From: Pseudoalteromonas sp. EB27
GTDB taxonomy: Bacteria; Pseudomonadota; Gammaproteobacteria; Enterobacterales; Alteromonadaceae
Length of the DNA stretch: 64,000 nucleotides
Direction: 5' to 3'
Assembly: GCF_001974875.1 (NCBI RefSeq)
Contig: NZ_MTQD01000014.1
Coordinates: forward strand, 99,544 to 163,543
The stretch's first letter is position 1, and every line of letters begins with the position of its first letter. The position numbers were made by a program, and so were the translations under genes. A model generated the notes under the pieces. The model had not been told where the DNA came from and ran no database searches. It worked only from the letters and a program-made list of their open reading frames with translations. Positions 54,825 to 63,860 of the stretch are shown one piece after another.

Positions 54825-54851
54825 GTAGTTACATCCTAGTAATAGCTAAAG

Positions 54852-55409
54852 TTAGCGTCTAAATTCATCACTTTGCGGTAAGTTAATTAGTATAAGTACT
54901 GCACCTCTACCACCATATTCGAGAGGAGCTTGATGCATTGCTATTACGTCTGGGTGCTGTACTAAGTATTGAGGCACTTTGTGCTTTAGTACGCCGCCGC
55001 CAATACCGTGCACCACACATGCACAATAGTAATGCTGCTTTTTACATTCGTGAATGAGTCCAGCGAGTTCATCTTTAGCAAGTTCTTTATTTAAACCATG
55101 TAAATCTAGCGTCAAATCGGGTGCAAAGTCACCACGGCGAAGCTGTTTAGCTAAAAAGCTGTCTTGGCCTGGTTTTACATATTTTACGGTGCCATGTGTA
55201 TCTATATCGGGAATATAAACGTCTGAGAAAAAAAATTCAGACTGAGCCTGCTTTTTTTGCTGGGCAAATTGCTTAGCTTGTGACACCTTAGGTTTTGTAT
55301 CAAAACGATGAGTATCTTGTTTAAATACCTTGGCGCCTGTGATCGTTTGACGAAATAAGCTTATGTCGTCATTGCTTAGGGACGAATGTGATGGAGTGTC
55401 TTTTTTCAT
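54852..55409 (-). CDS. smrB: SmrB ribosome-rescue endonuclease
   Basis: A 185-residue Smr-domain protein (E. coli SmrB/YfcN 183). A charged N-terminal extension is followed by the Smr domain with DLTLDLHGLNKELAKDELA and VVHGIGGGVLKHKVPQYL. SmrB cleaves mRNA between collided ribosomes so that tmRNA can rescue them. It is divergent from prmB, the same order as in E. coli. The window also carries ssrA, the downstream partner in this rescue pathway. Confidence 0.93.
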   Translation of the reverse strand: MKKDTPSHSSLSNDDISLFRQTITGAKVFKQDTHRFDTKPKVSQAKQFAQQKKQAQSEFFFSDVYIPDIDTHGTVKYVKPGQDSFLAKQLRRGDFAPDLTLDLHGLNKELAKDELAGLIHECKKQHYYCACVVHGIGGGVLKHKVPQYLVQHPDVIAMHQAPLEYGGRGAVLILINLPQSDEFRR

Positions 55410-55561
55410 AACTATTACCTAAACAAAAAAACGTAAAAACGCAGCGCAAAAGGCGGTACAATACTTAAATGAGGGGCAATTGTAATTTGCCCAGCGCAGA
55501 TAGGCAATGCAATCGTCTTAAAGACTCAAAACAGTCAGTAAGCTAATACAGGTAAAAATAT

Positions 55562-56497
55562 ATGAGCGATTTACAAATAGAAGAAGCAACACTCGAAGAA
55601 GCCGTTGCAGAACTGTCAACTTTACATGACTGGTTACGTTGGACTACAAGCCAATTTGCAAGTAGTAGTATATTTTTTGGACACGGTACAGATAACGCAT
55701 GGGATGAAGCTGTAAGCTTATTACTGCCTGCGCTTAGCTTGCCTGTTGATGCGCCAAAAGAATTAATGCACGCGCGTTTAACAAGCACAGAAAAAAACCG
55801 ACTTGCGGGTCTTATTGCAGAACGTATTAACGACTGCACACCAGTACCTTACTTAACAAACATTGCATGGTTTGCGGGTATGCCATTTTATGTGGATGAA
55901 CGTGTACTTATACCTCGCTCACCGTTTGCAGAGCTTATCAGCAATCGCTTTACACCTTGGCTTGAAGAGCCACAATCGGTTAACCGCATATTAGATTTAT
56001 GTACGGGGTCGGGTTGTATCGCAATTGCACTTGCGCAAGCTTTTGAGGAAGCACAGGTTGATGCGGTAGATATATCGTATGAAGCACTTGAAGTGACAGA
56101 TATTAACATTAACGATTACATGTTAACTGACCGTGTGTTACCCATTCAGTCTGATGTATTTAGCGGTGTACCAGGTCAAAAATATGACCTAATAGTAGCA
56201 AACCCACCATATGTTGATGCAGAAGATATGGCTGACTTACCACGTGAATTTCATCATGAGCCAGAGCTTGGACTTGCATCAGGCCACGATGGTTTAGACG
56301 TAACGCGTACTATCTTAAGTGAAGCGAGTGAGCATCTAACTGATAACGGTTTGTTATTTGTAGAAGTTGGCAACTCTATGGTACATATGGATGCACTGTA
56401 TCCGGGCGCACCGTTTGAATGGATTGAATTTGAACAAGGCGGCTTAGGTGTATTTGTAATTAGCAAAAAGCAGCTAGATGAGTATTTTTCAAAATAA
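55562..56497 (+). CDS. prmB: 50S ribosomal protein L3 N(5)-glutamine methyltransferase
   Basis: PrmB methylates a glutamine of ribosomal protein L3. The 311-residue protein (E. coli 310) has the SAM-binding segment LDLCTGSGCIAIALA (about 144-158) and the NPPY motif at 214-217, plus EVGNSM near the end. The position between smrB and aroC matches the E. coli gene order. Confidence 0.94.
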   Translation: MSDLQIEEATLEEAVAELSTLHDWLRWTTSQFASSSIFFGHGTDNAWDEAVSLLLPALSLPVDAPKELMHARLTSTEKNRLAGLIAERINDCTPVPYLTNIAWFAGMPFYVDERVLIPRSPFAELISNRFTPWLEEPQSVNRILDLCTGSGCIAIALAQAFEEAQVDAVDISYEALEVTDININDYMLTDRVLPIQSDVFSGVPGQKYDLIVANPPYVDAEDMADLPREFHHEPELGLASGHDGLDVTRTILSEASEHLTDNGLLFVEVGNSMVHMDALYPGAPFEWIEFEQGGLGVFVISKKQLDEYFSK

Positions 56498-56562
56498 GTA
56501 AAAAAATGAATAGCCAAGCCTTGTGCTTGGCTATCGGTAGTCATTAGGAATGAGGAAAGTTA

Positions 56563-57660
56563 ATGGCAGGTAATAGCATTGGACAGTTATTTAAAGTGTC
56601 CACCTTTGGTGAGAGCCACGGCGTTGCATTAGGCGGCGTTGTTGATGGTACTCCCGCAGGTCTTGAAATCACAGAGGCCGACTTACAAATTGATTTAGAT
56701 CGCCGAAAACCAGGCCAAAGCCGTTATACAACGCAGCGCCGCGAAAGCGATCAAATAAAAATATTAGCAGGCGTTTTTGAAGGTAAAACCACAGGTACTA
56801 GCATTGGTTTATTAATTGAAAACACCGATCAACGCTCGCAAGATTACGGCAAAATTAAAGATGTATTTCGCCCAGGTCATGGCGATTACACGTATTGGCA
56901 TAAGTACGGCTTGCGCGACTATCGCGGTGGCGGTCGTTCGTCTGCACGTGAAACCGCGATACGCGTAGCGGCAGGCGCTATCGCTAAAAAATACTTAAAG
57001 CAATTTCATGGTATTGAAGTTAAAGCTTGTTTAAGCCAGCTAGGTCCTATTAAGGCGGAAACGTTTGATTGGGATGAAGTTGAAAATAACTTATTTTTCT
57101 TTCCTGATGCAAGTAAGCTTGAAGCGCTTGACGAATATATGCGTGACCTTAAAAAGCAAGGTGACTCAGTTGGCGCTAAAGTAAAAGTAGTGGCAAGCAA
57201 CGTACCTGTAGGTCTTGGTGAGCCAGTATTTGACCGCCTTGACGCCGAACTTGCACACTCATTAATGAGTATTAATGCTGTTAAAGGCGTGGAAATTGGT
57301 GATGGCTTTGATGTAGTTGAGCAAAAAGGCTCTGAGCATCGTGACGAGTTAACTCCTGAAGGTTTTACATCAAACCATGCGGGTGGCGTACTTGCGGGTA
57401 TTTCGACAGGGCAAGATATTATTGCTTCTATCGCGCTAAAACCAACGTCGAGCATTACTATTCCGGGTAAAAGTATTAATACAAGCAACGAAGCGGTTGA
57501 GATGATTACCAAAGGTCGTCACGATCCGTGTGTGGGCATTCGTGCAATCCCGATTGCTGAGGCAATGATGGCTATTACTTTAATGGACCATTTACTGCGT
57601 CAACGCGGACAAAATCCACATGTAAATCACGAACACGGGCCAATTAACGGCTCTGTATAA
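56563..57660 (+). CDS. aroC: Chorismate synthase
   Basis: AroC makes chorismate from EPSP, the last common step of aromatic synthesis, supplying tyrA and pheA earlier in this window. The 365-residue protein (E. coli 361) shows all signatures: [44 protein letters not shown] split as [14 protein letters not shown] and [10 protein letters not shown], and [21 protein letters not shown] is the cofactor. It follows prmB by 65 bases and has its own terminator. Confidence 0.97.
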   Translation: MAGNSIGQLFKVSTFGESHGVALGGVVDGTPAGLEITEADLQIDLDRRKPGQSRYTTQRRESDQIKILAGVFEGKTTGTSIGLLIENTDQRSQDYGKIKDVFRPGHGDYTYWHKYGLRDYRGGGRSSARETAIRVAAGAIAKKYLKQFHGIEVKACLSQLGPIKAETFDWDEVENNLFFFPDASKLEALDEYMRDLKKQGDSVGAKVKVVASNVPVGLGEPVFDRLDAELAHSLMSINAVKGVEIGDGFDVVEQKGSEHRDELTPEGFTSNHAGGVLAGISTGQDIIASIALKPTSSITIPGKSINTSNEAVEMITKGRHDPCVGIRAIPIAEAMMAITLMDHLLRQRGQNPHVNHEHGPINGSV

Positions 57661-57674
57661 AGATTTATAATTAT

Positions 57675-57702
57675 AAAAAAACGCGGACTACCGCGTTTTT
57701 TT
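57675..57702 (+). terminator. aroC terminator
   Basis: AAAAAAACGCGG / CCGCGTTTTTTT, a 12-bp stem with a four-base loop, begins 14 bases after the stop. Confidence 0.92.
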
Positions 57703-57780
57703 ATGTCTGTAATTTAGTTTGAAGCCTTTCAGGAGTTGTTCAAGTAAGCCCTATATACTGCAAGAAGGAGGGTAGTAATC

Positions 57781-58158
57781 ATGAACGATAATATTAATGA
57801 ACACTCACAAATAAAAGCCCAAGCTGCAATAGCCCGCTTAGAGCGATTCAGTAAGTTAACTGATAGCAGCATTGGCATACCTTTTACTAAATTTAATATA
57901 GGTTTGGAGGCTGTAATTGGTTTAATTCCCGTTATAGGTGATGCCGCAGGGCTAATTTTATCAAGTTATGTGCTTATAGAAGCGCAGCGTTTAGGGGTGA
58001 GTAAACGTATAAAGACTAAGATGATTATCAATATGCTCATTGACTTTGTGGGCGGATTAGTGCCATTTTTTGGCGATATATTTGATGCATTTTTTAAAGC
58101 CAATACGCGTAATACTCGACTATTAAAAAAACATTTAAACAAGCAGTTAAGTGAGTAA
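57781..58158 (+). CDS. DUF4112-domain protein
   Basis: A 125-residue protein. IGLEAVIGLIPVIGDAAGLILSSYVLIEAQRLG and MLIDFVGGLVPFFGDIFDAFFKAN carry the DUF4112 pattern (LIP.IGD and VPF.GD). Two weakly hydrophobic segments suggest membrane association. Function unknown. An AAGGAGG ribosome site precedes the ATG. It stands in the place of mepA/yfcA in the E. coli cluster and is not related to them. Confidence 0.85.
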   Translation: MNDNINEHSQIKAQAAIARLERFSKLTDSSIGIPFTKFNIGLEAVIGLIPVIGDAAGLILSSYVLIEAQRLGVSKRIKTKMIINMLIDFVGGLVPFFGDIFDAFFKANTRNTRLLKKHLNKQLSE

Positions 58159-58264
58159 TTTATAGCTTTAAGTAACAGTTAGCAAAGAGACTTTAAACAA
58201 AATGTTGTTGGTTGTTTAATCACCTAGTAAGGTAGGAGCGTCTATTCACTTTGGTATCTACAAT

Positions 58265-58912
58265 ATGCAATTATTTATCGGTAATAAAAACTACTCTAGC
58301 TGGTCATTACGCGCATGGTATTTAATGAGTAAATTTGATGTTGAGTTTAGTGAAAACCAGCTAGTACTCGACACCCCTGACTTTTACAATGAACTAAAAA
58401 AGACCTTTGCTTTGCAAAAAGTCCCAGCGTTAATTGATGGCGATTTACAGGTATGGGATTCGCTAGCAATTTGTGAATATATTAACGATGCTTACTTATC
58501 AGGCGCTGCATGGCCAAAATATATTACCCAAAGAGCTAAAGCGCGTGCGCTAAGTGCTGAAATGCATTCGGGCTTTATGTCACTGCGCAGTGAAATGCCA
58601 ATGAATATAAGAGCAACCCGTAAAGTAGAACTATCGAGCGAAGCACTAAAAGACATAGCCCGTATAGACGAGATATTTGCACAGCAACAAGATGTGTTTC
58701 CAAATGAGTGGTTTTTTGGTGACTTTAGTATTGCTGATGCCATGTATGTGCCTGTTGTACTGCGCTTAAAAACCTATCAAATTACGTTATCGCCAGAGGC
58801 GCAGCAATATTGTGATTTTGTGATGCGTTGCCCCGTATTGCAAACTTGGATTACTCAGGCATTAACCGAGACCGATATTGTAGAATGTGATGAAGCAGGC
58901 ATGCCTGCATAA
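58265..58912 (+). CDS. Glutathione S-transferase
   Basis: A 215-residue GST. The N-terminal thioredoxin-like domain starts LFIGNKNYSSWSLRAWYLM, with Ser in the usual catalytic position (YSSWS), then ALQKVPALIDGDLQVWDSLAICEYI (cis-Pro and the Asp/Ser glutathione-binding site). The C-terminal helical domain runs from about residue 85. The substrate is unknown. Confidence 0.88.
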   Translation: MQLFIGNKNYSSWSLRAWYLMSKFDVEFSENQLVLDTPDFYNELKKTFALQKVPALIDGDLQVWDSLAICEYINDAYLSGAAWPKYITQRAKARALSAEMHSGFMSLRSEMPMNIRATRKVELSSEALKDIARIDEIFAQQQDVFPNEWFFGDFSIADAMYVPVVLRLKTYQITLSPEAQQYCDFVMRCPVLQTWITQALTETDIVECDEAGMPA

Positions 58913-58974
58913 CTATTGCTTTTATGTGATTTACTTTTTAGTATTAAAACCATAATTTTAAAGTAGGCGAGCTG

Positions 58975-59436
58975 ATGTACCTTAACCATCCTAGGTATGG
59001 CGATAAACCAATTATTACCAATACATCTTCGACTATTGAAGCAATTGAGAATGCGCACTGGCGTTACTCGAGCCTTAAATACTTCCCTAATACGGTAATA
59101 TTGGCTGATATAAAAAAGCAAAACTATGCTATTTATCCTCGGGCACTTTATGTTGATATTGAAGAGAAGTGCGGGACTTGCTCTAAGGCATTTATTTTTT
59201 TTGCTCAAGAGCAGCAATATTGGTTTGAGGTACTTGGTTTTTGGGTCGATTCACACTGTACTCATTGCTTTGAATGCCGTAAGCATGCCAGATATATACT
59301 TACTCTTCGTAAACGATACGATATGTTAACTAGCTTAGCCAATAAAACCTCAAGTGAAAAAACACAGCGTAAAGAACTTGCCAATACGCTTTACTGTTTA
59401 GGTATTATTAAAAATATCAATAAAGTGAAAGATTAG
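58975..59436 (+). CDS. Zinc-ribbon domain protein
   Basis: A 153-residue protein. CGTCSKAFIFFAQEQQYWFE and SHCTHCFECRKHAR provide paired CxxC motifs in the order expected of the probable zinc-ribbon (zf-trcl) family. The N-terminal 45 residues precede the ribbon and the C-terminal part is a basic helix. Function unknown. It probably binds one zinc ion. Single gene. Confidence 0.75.
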   Translation: MYLNHPRYGDKPIITNTSSTIEAIENAHWRYSSLKYFPNTVILADIKKQNYAIYPRALYVDIEEKCGTCSKAFIFFAQEQQYWFEVLGFWVDSHCTHCFECRKHARYILTLRKRYDMLTSLANKTSSEKTQRKELANTLYCLGIIKNINKVKD

Positions 59437-59553
59437 TCCGCTTATATTTTACTATCACGCCTTATTTTTACTTTAGTTGTAAAAGCCCGTACAATTCGTC
59501 TCGTTTTTACTGCGCAAAATAGCGCTGCAACCGAGAAAAATTAGCCTAATTTT

Positions 59554-60108
59554 ATGCATCAAATAGCTGATCTAATTTCAATTTTTGAACGCACTTTTTA
59601 TCAAAGTCATAATACATGTCTGATAAAAGGTGATTTTGAACCTGTGTATTTACCAGCAACAGAGCACGTGCCATATCACCAAGTTGTATTTGCGCATGGT
59701 TTTTATGCGAGTGCATTACATGAGCTAGCACACTGGCTGGTGGCCGGTGATGCACGTCGTTTATTAGAAGATTACGGCTATTGGTATTGTCCTGATGGGC
59801 GCGACAAACAAAAACAAGCTGAGTTTGAAAACGTAGAAGTAAAGCCCCAAGCTATTGAGTGGTTATTAAGCACCGCAGCAGGGTTTAATTTTAATGTGTC
59901 GGTGGATAATTTAAACGGTGAGCAAACGTGTCGGTTTGATTTTCAGCAGCGAGTACATGCACGGGTATTATCGCTAATCGAAAATGGTTTTAACTCCCGT
60001 ACAGAGTCACTTTTAAGAGCACTCTGTGATTTTTACAATACACCGTGGCCATTAACAGCGCAGCAATTTAATTGGCAACATCCAAAGGAGCTTTGTAATG
60101 GCGTTTAA
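59554..60108 (+). CDS. epmC: Elongation factor P hydroxylase EpmC
   Basis: EpmC hydroxylates the beta-lysylated Lys34 of EF-P. The 184-residue protein (E. coli YfcM 182) has VVFAHGFYASALHELAHWLVAG with the HELAHW metal-binding motif, and DYGYWYCPDGR. It overlaps the next gene by 11 bases. The efp, epmA and epmB genes are not in this window; the EfpL paralogue at 45696 has an Arg at the tip and would not be a substrate. Confidence 0.93.
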   Translation: MHQIADLISIFERTFYQSHNTCLIKGDFEPVYLPATEHVPYHQVVFAHGFYASALHELAHWLVAGDARRLLEDYGYWYCPDGRDKQKQAEFENVEVKPQAIEWLLSTAAGFNFNVSVDNLNGEQTCRFDFQQRVHARVLSLIENGFNSRTESLLRALCDFYNTPWPLTAQQFNWQHPKELCNGV

Positions 60109-61261
60109 ATTAGGTTTAATTGTAAACCCAGTAGCGGGTTTAGGCGGAACAGTTGCCTTAAAAGGTAGTGATGGCGCGCACACAGCCGCGAAAGCAATCG
60201 AATTAGGTGCAGAACCCAAAGCAAATAGCCGCACAAAAGCAGCACTTGAAGTGCTATTGCCTTATAAAGAACGTTTAACCATTTACACCGTTAACGGTGA
60301 CATGGGTGAGCAAACAGCAAAAGCTTTGGGCTTTAAGGTAGAGGTTGTATACAACTCTGCAGTAATAACAACCCCAGATGACACAGAACAAGCAGCAAAA
60401 GTACTTAAAGACTTTGGTGTTGATTTAGTTTTATTTGCTGGAGGCGACGGTACAGCGCGTAATATTTGCCATGCAATCGAGGATACTATTCCCGTACTTG
60501 GTATTCCCGCAGGTTGTAAAATTCATTCTGGTGTTTACGCTATTACGCCAAAGGCTGCAGGGCGCGTAGTCGAAATGCTGGTTAAGGGTGAGTTAGTTAC
60601 CTTAGCCGATGCAGATGTAATGGATATAGATGAAGATGCTTTCAGACAAGGCACAGTAAAGGCCAAACGCTACGGCGAAATGCAAACACCTAGCGAAGTA
60701 CGTTATATGCAAGCGGTTAAAAACGGCGGTAAAGAAACCGACGAACTCGTACTTGCCGACATTGCAGCGCATGTTGTGTCGCAAATGGATGAAGACACAT
60801 TTTATATAATGGGTAGCGGCTCAACTGTTGAAGCCATAATGGAAGAAATGGGGCTTGAGAATACGTTACTTGGTGTTGACTTAATAAAAGATCAAACCTT
60901 AGTTGCTCAAGATTTAACGGCTAAGCAACTATTTGAGCTTACTCATGAGCAAAGTACTAAGTTAGTTATTACGCTCATTGGCGGGCAAGGGCATATATTT
61001 GGCCGTGGTAACCAGCAATTGAGCCCTGCGCTTATACGTGCAATTGGCAAAGAAAATATTATTGTAGTAGCAACAAAAACTAAACTACAAGCGCTTAATG
61101 GTCGTCCCCTTATTTGTGATACAGGCGATGGCGAATTAGATGATGAATTAACCGGTTATATTAAAGTAACCACCGGATTTAACGACCATATTATGTATGC
61201 AGTAGGGCACCACAACATTGAAAATACAGGTGCTTTGCAAAACCAGGAGATTAATAAATGA
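60098..61261 (+). CDS. ATP-NAD kinase-like protein
   Basis: A 387-residue member of the ATP-NAD/AcoX kinase family, opening GLIVNPVAGLGGTVALKGSDG. The GGDGT motif of the NAD kinase/diacylglycerol kinase fold is at 115-119 (LFAGGDGTARN). The C-terminal domain carries LVITLIGGQGHIFGRGNQQL, typical of this group. It is longer than NadK (292). The likely reaction is phosphorylation of a nucleotide cofactor or polyol; the substrate is not established. Overlaps of 11 bases with epmC and 4 with yfcL show one translational unit. Confidence 0.87.
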   Translation: MAFKLGLIVNPVAGLGGTVALKGSDGAHTAAKAIELGAEPKANSRTKAALEVLLPYKERLTIYTVNGDMGEQTAKALGFKVEVVYNSAVITTPDDTEQAAKVLKDFGVDLVLFAGGDGTARNICHAIEDTIPVLGIPAGCKIHSGVYAITPKAAGRVVEMLVKGELVTLADADVMDIDEDAFRQGTVKAKRYGEMQTPSEVRYMQAVKNGGKETDELVLADIAAHVVSQMDEDTFYIMGSGSTVEAIMEEMGLENTLLGVDLIKDQTLVAQDLTAKQLFELTHEQSTKLVITLIGGQGHIFGRGNQQLSPALIRAIGKENIIVVATKTKLQALNGRPLICDTGDGELDDELTGYIKVTTGFNDHIMYAVGHHNIENTGALQNQEINK

Positions 61262-61533
61262 GTTTAGTGAACTATATCGATGCAGCCCAGCAGTACTTCG
61301 ATGATTTAGTAATAAAAGCAACTGACGATGAGTTATTTGCAGGCGGCTATTTACGAGGTCATTTTGATCTTGCAGTTGGTTATGCCGAAGTAGAAAAGCT
61401 GACAATCAGTATAGATGAGCTAAACGAAACTGTAGAGCAAAGCTTAGTTAAAGCATATCGCAACGGTGAGCTTAATGAAGAAGATAAAACATTAGTTGCT
61501 CGCCTATGGGAAGAAGTTAAAGCACTCGCTTAA
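61258..61533 (+). CDS. yfcL: YfcL-family protein
   Basis: A 91-residue protein (E. coli YfcL 92) in the expected place behind epmC. Mostly helical, with LRGHFDLAVGYAEVEKL and EDKTLVARLWEEV as the visible family segments. Function unknown. Its ATG overlaps the stop of the NAD-kinase-like gene (ATGA). Confidence 0.88.
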   Translation: MSLVNYIDAAQQYFDDLVIKATDDELFAGGYLRGHFDLAVGYAEVEKLTISIDELNETVEQSLVKAYRNGELNEEDKTLVARLWEEVKALA

Positions 61534-61553
61534 CACCTTTTTTAGCACAATAT

Positions 61554-61589
61554 AAAAACACGATTTGTTTATCACTATCGTGTTTTTTT
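61554..61589 (+). terminator. epmC-yfcL operon terminator
   Basis: AAAAACACGAT / ATCGTGTTTTT pairs over 11 bp with a 12-base loop and a T run. Confidence 0.88.
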
Positions 61590-61682
61590 GTGCCCGAAAC
61601 TTTAAAAGTAGATTTTTATGTTAATTTACTGTTTTGTTTTTATGCGATATTGTTACTAAAATAAATTTTAGGAACAATAAGA

Positions 61683-63239
61683 ATGAATAATAATCAAGAC
61701 GCTTTACCTTCAGGGGTTGTAGCGCGTTTTTTAAATTTTGTTGAGCGAGTAGGAAATAAGCTTCCTGATCCAGCCGTAATATTTCTATTTGCAATGTTAT
61801 TAATTTGGTTTTTGTCGTGGTGGTTTTCAGGCGTGAGTTTTGATGCAATAGACCCACGTACCGGTGAAGCGATTATCATTAATAATATGCTGGCAAGTGA
61901 TTCGCTCGCTACCTTTTTATCCTCTATGGTAAAAACCTTTACTGGCTTCGCTCCCTTAGGTGTCGTTTTAGTGGCTATGTTAGGTGTGGGCGTTGCAGAG
62001 CATTCGGGCTTTATTAATACCGGCCTTAAGTTAATGCTTAAAGTCACTCCTAAAAAGCTATTAACGCCTTCAATCATTTTAGTGGCCATTGTGAGCCATA
62101 CCGCTACTGACGCAGGTTATGTGTTAGTCATTCCATTAGCCGGTGTGATTTTTTACGCCGCAGGACGCCATCCGCTTGCGGGTATTGCAGCTGCATTTGC
62201 AGGAGTCAGTGGTGGTTTTGGGGCTAACTTTATTCCATCGGGTATCGACCCATTGCTACAAAGTTTTACCCAAAGTGCGGCGCAAATAATTAATCCTGCA
62301 ATGACAATTAACCCGTTAAATAACTGGGCATTTGCTTCAGCATCTAGCTTATTTATTGTGGCATTAGGCTGGTACATTACCGATAAAATTATTGAACCAC
62401 GTTTACAAAAAACCGCGGTTGATGGCGCTAAAGAGGATTTACCTGTATTTGAAGATGCACGTAGTGATGAAAAACGTGCTTTTTATATAGCCAGTACAGT
62501 AATGATTGCAGGACTTGCGTTATTAGCATTTGTCTCTGCTCCAGACGATTCTGCAATGCGCAGTAGTGACGGATCCCTTACTAATTTTAGCTCTCCTTTA
62601 ATGCAATCAATTGTCCCACTAATATTTTTACTTTTTTGGATTCCAGGCACTGTATATGGTTTTACGGTAGGTACCTTTAAAACCTCAAAAGATATGATTG
62701 ATGCTATGAGTAAAGCGATGAGCGGCATGGCGTATTATATCGTTATGGCGTTTTTCTGTTCGCTATTTATTGCTGCATTTAGTAAATCAAATTTAGGTGC
62801 ATTACTCGCAATCGAAGGTGCGCAGTTATTAAAGGCAATGGAATTGCCAAGTGCAGTAACGGTTGTGGGCATTATCTTTTTAACAGGCTTTGTTAACTTG
62901 TTTGTAGGTTCAAGTTCAGCAAAATGGGCGTTACTTGGCCCTATTTTTGTACCTATGTTAATGCAACTTGGCATTTCGCCAGACTTAACTCAAGCCGCTT
63001 ATCGTGTAGGTGACTCAAGTTCTAATATTATTACACCGTTAATGCCTTATTTTCCATTAGTGGTGGTGTACTGTCAAAAGTATGTCAAAGGCACAGGTAT
63101 AGGTACTTTAATTGCTATTATGCTACCGTACTCAATCGTCTTTATGATTGGCTGGAGTATCTTTTTATTAGGTTATTGGGCACTTGGTATTCCTTTAGGT
63201 TTAGATGCAAGCTATGTGTATCCGGCAGTAGCGCCATAA
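61683..63239 (+). CDS. AbgT-family transporter
   Basis: A 518-residue inner-membrane protein with about 11-13 hydrophobic helices. GNKLPDPAVIFLFAMLLIW at the start, GVGVAEHSGFINTGLKLML, IVSHTATDAGYVLVIPLAG, FVNLFVGSSSAKWALLGPIFVPM and RVGDSSSNIITPLMPYFP are all AbgT family marks. Members take up p-aminobenzoyl-glutamate or export sulfonamides; which applies here is unknown. No abgAB hydrolase genes adjoin it. Confidence 0.92.
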   Translation: MNNNQDALPSGVVARFLNFVERVGNKLPDPAVIFLFAMLLIWFLSWWFSGVSFDAIDPRTGEAIIINNMLASDSLATFLSSMVKTFTGFAPLGVVLVAMLGVGVAEHSGFINTGLKLMLKVTPKKLLTPSIILVAIVSHTATDAGYVLVIPLAGVIFYAAGRHPLAGIAAAFAGVSGGFGANFIPSGIDPLLQSFTQSAAQIINPAMTINPLNNWAFASASSLFIVALGWYITDKIIEPRLQKTAVDGAKEDLPVFEDARSDEKRAFYIASTVMIAGLALLAFVSAPDDSAMRSSDGSLTNFSSPLMQSIVPLIFLLFWIPGTVYGFTVGTFKTSKDMIDAMSKAMSGMAYYIVMAFFCSLFIAAFSKSNLGALLAIEGAQLLKAMELPSAVTVVGIIFLTGFVNLFVGSSSAKWALLGPIFVPMLMQLGISPDLTQAAYRVGDSSSNIITPLMPYFPLVVVYCQKYVKGTGIGTLIAIMLPYSIVFMIGWSIFLLGYWALGIPLGLDASYVYPAVAP

Positions 63240-63264
63240 CAAGAATAATCACTATAACAAAAGT

Positions 63265-63297
63265 AAAAGCCCCATCATGAACTGGTAGGGCTTTTTA
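63265..63297 (+). terminator. AbgT-gene terminator
   Basis: AAAAGCCC / GGGCTTTT pairs over 8 bp with a 15-base loop, followed by a T run. Confidence 0.78.
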
Positions 63298-63380
63298 GAA
63301 CTTTAAATTAAGCATATTTATTTAATTGGATTAAATAATAACTCTCTTAGCTTGAGTGTGCATTGAGGGACTTAAAGTAT

Positions 63381-63860
63381 ATGAATAACAATAAAAAAAT
63401 TAGTAGTGTGTTCACATATTCATATTTTTGGATAGCTATAATTATACCGGTTAGCTTATCTTCTTTACTGATGAGTTTTATTTTTATAAATGATGGTCTA
63501 TCAATTGAATGGCCAAATAAAGAAACCCTATCTGTTTTCTTAGAATATATGAATGTGCCTTTATGGATTTTAGGTTCAGCATTACCTCTTGCTACTTTGG
63601 CAACTGCTAACTTTCGTGCATTACAGTTCCAATCTAATTTGAATTACCAGAAAAGAACAATAGAAAGGCAAGAGTTTGAGCATAAAATAGATCTCTATCA
63701 TAAAGAGTTAACTCTATTTAGAGAAAAATTCTCTGCAGTTATATTCAATGGTAACTTTAAATGCATTAGACCTGAAGATGCCACATTAATTTTTACACGC
63801 TTTTATCCAAAACCAACAAAAAAAGAAGATCCATACTTCGAGATAGATATTAAAAAATAG
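63381..63860 (+). CDS. Two-TM membrane protein with coiled coil; frame broken at 63852-63857
   Basis: From ATG 63381 (a TTG at 63363 is also in frame) the protein has about 159 residues: a TM helix near 12-34, a second hydrophobic stretch near 64-82 (VPLWILGSALPLATLATANF), then a charged helix (YQKRTIERQEFEHKIDLYHKE and onwards) suggestive of a coiled coil. The frame stops at TAG 63858-63860 directly after the poly-A run AAAAAA, but the -1 frame stays open from there to the window end and gives a plausible continuation. The layout resembles, from memory only, effector membrane proteins of retron Ec48-type systems. The sequence is AT-rich, unlike the core genes upstream. Identity uncertain. 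Confidence 0.6.
   Translation: MNNNKKISSVFTYSYFWIAIIIPVSLSSLLMSFIFINDGLSIEWPNKETLSVFLEYMNVPLWILGSALPLATLATANFRALQFQSNLNYQKRTIERQEFEHKIDLYHKELTLFREKFSAVIFNGNFKCIRPEDATLIFTRFYPKPTKKEDPYFEIDIKK

Noticed and set aside
57006..57512. 168-codon frame antisense to aroC
   Set aside because: It is a shadow of the aroC codons; the Ser/Thr/Pro-rich translation has no start signal and no family likeness.
61683..63239. Folate-fragment utilisation operon
   Set aside because: Only the AbgT-type permease is present; no abgA/abgB hydrolase genes or regulator lie beside it, so an operon cannot be claimed.
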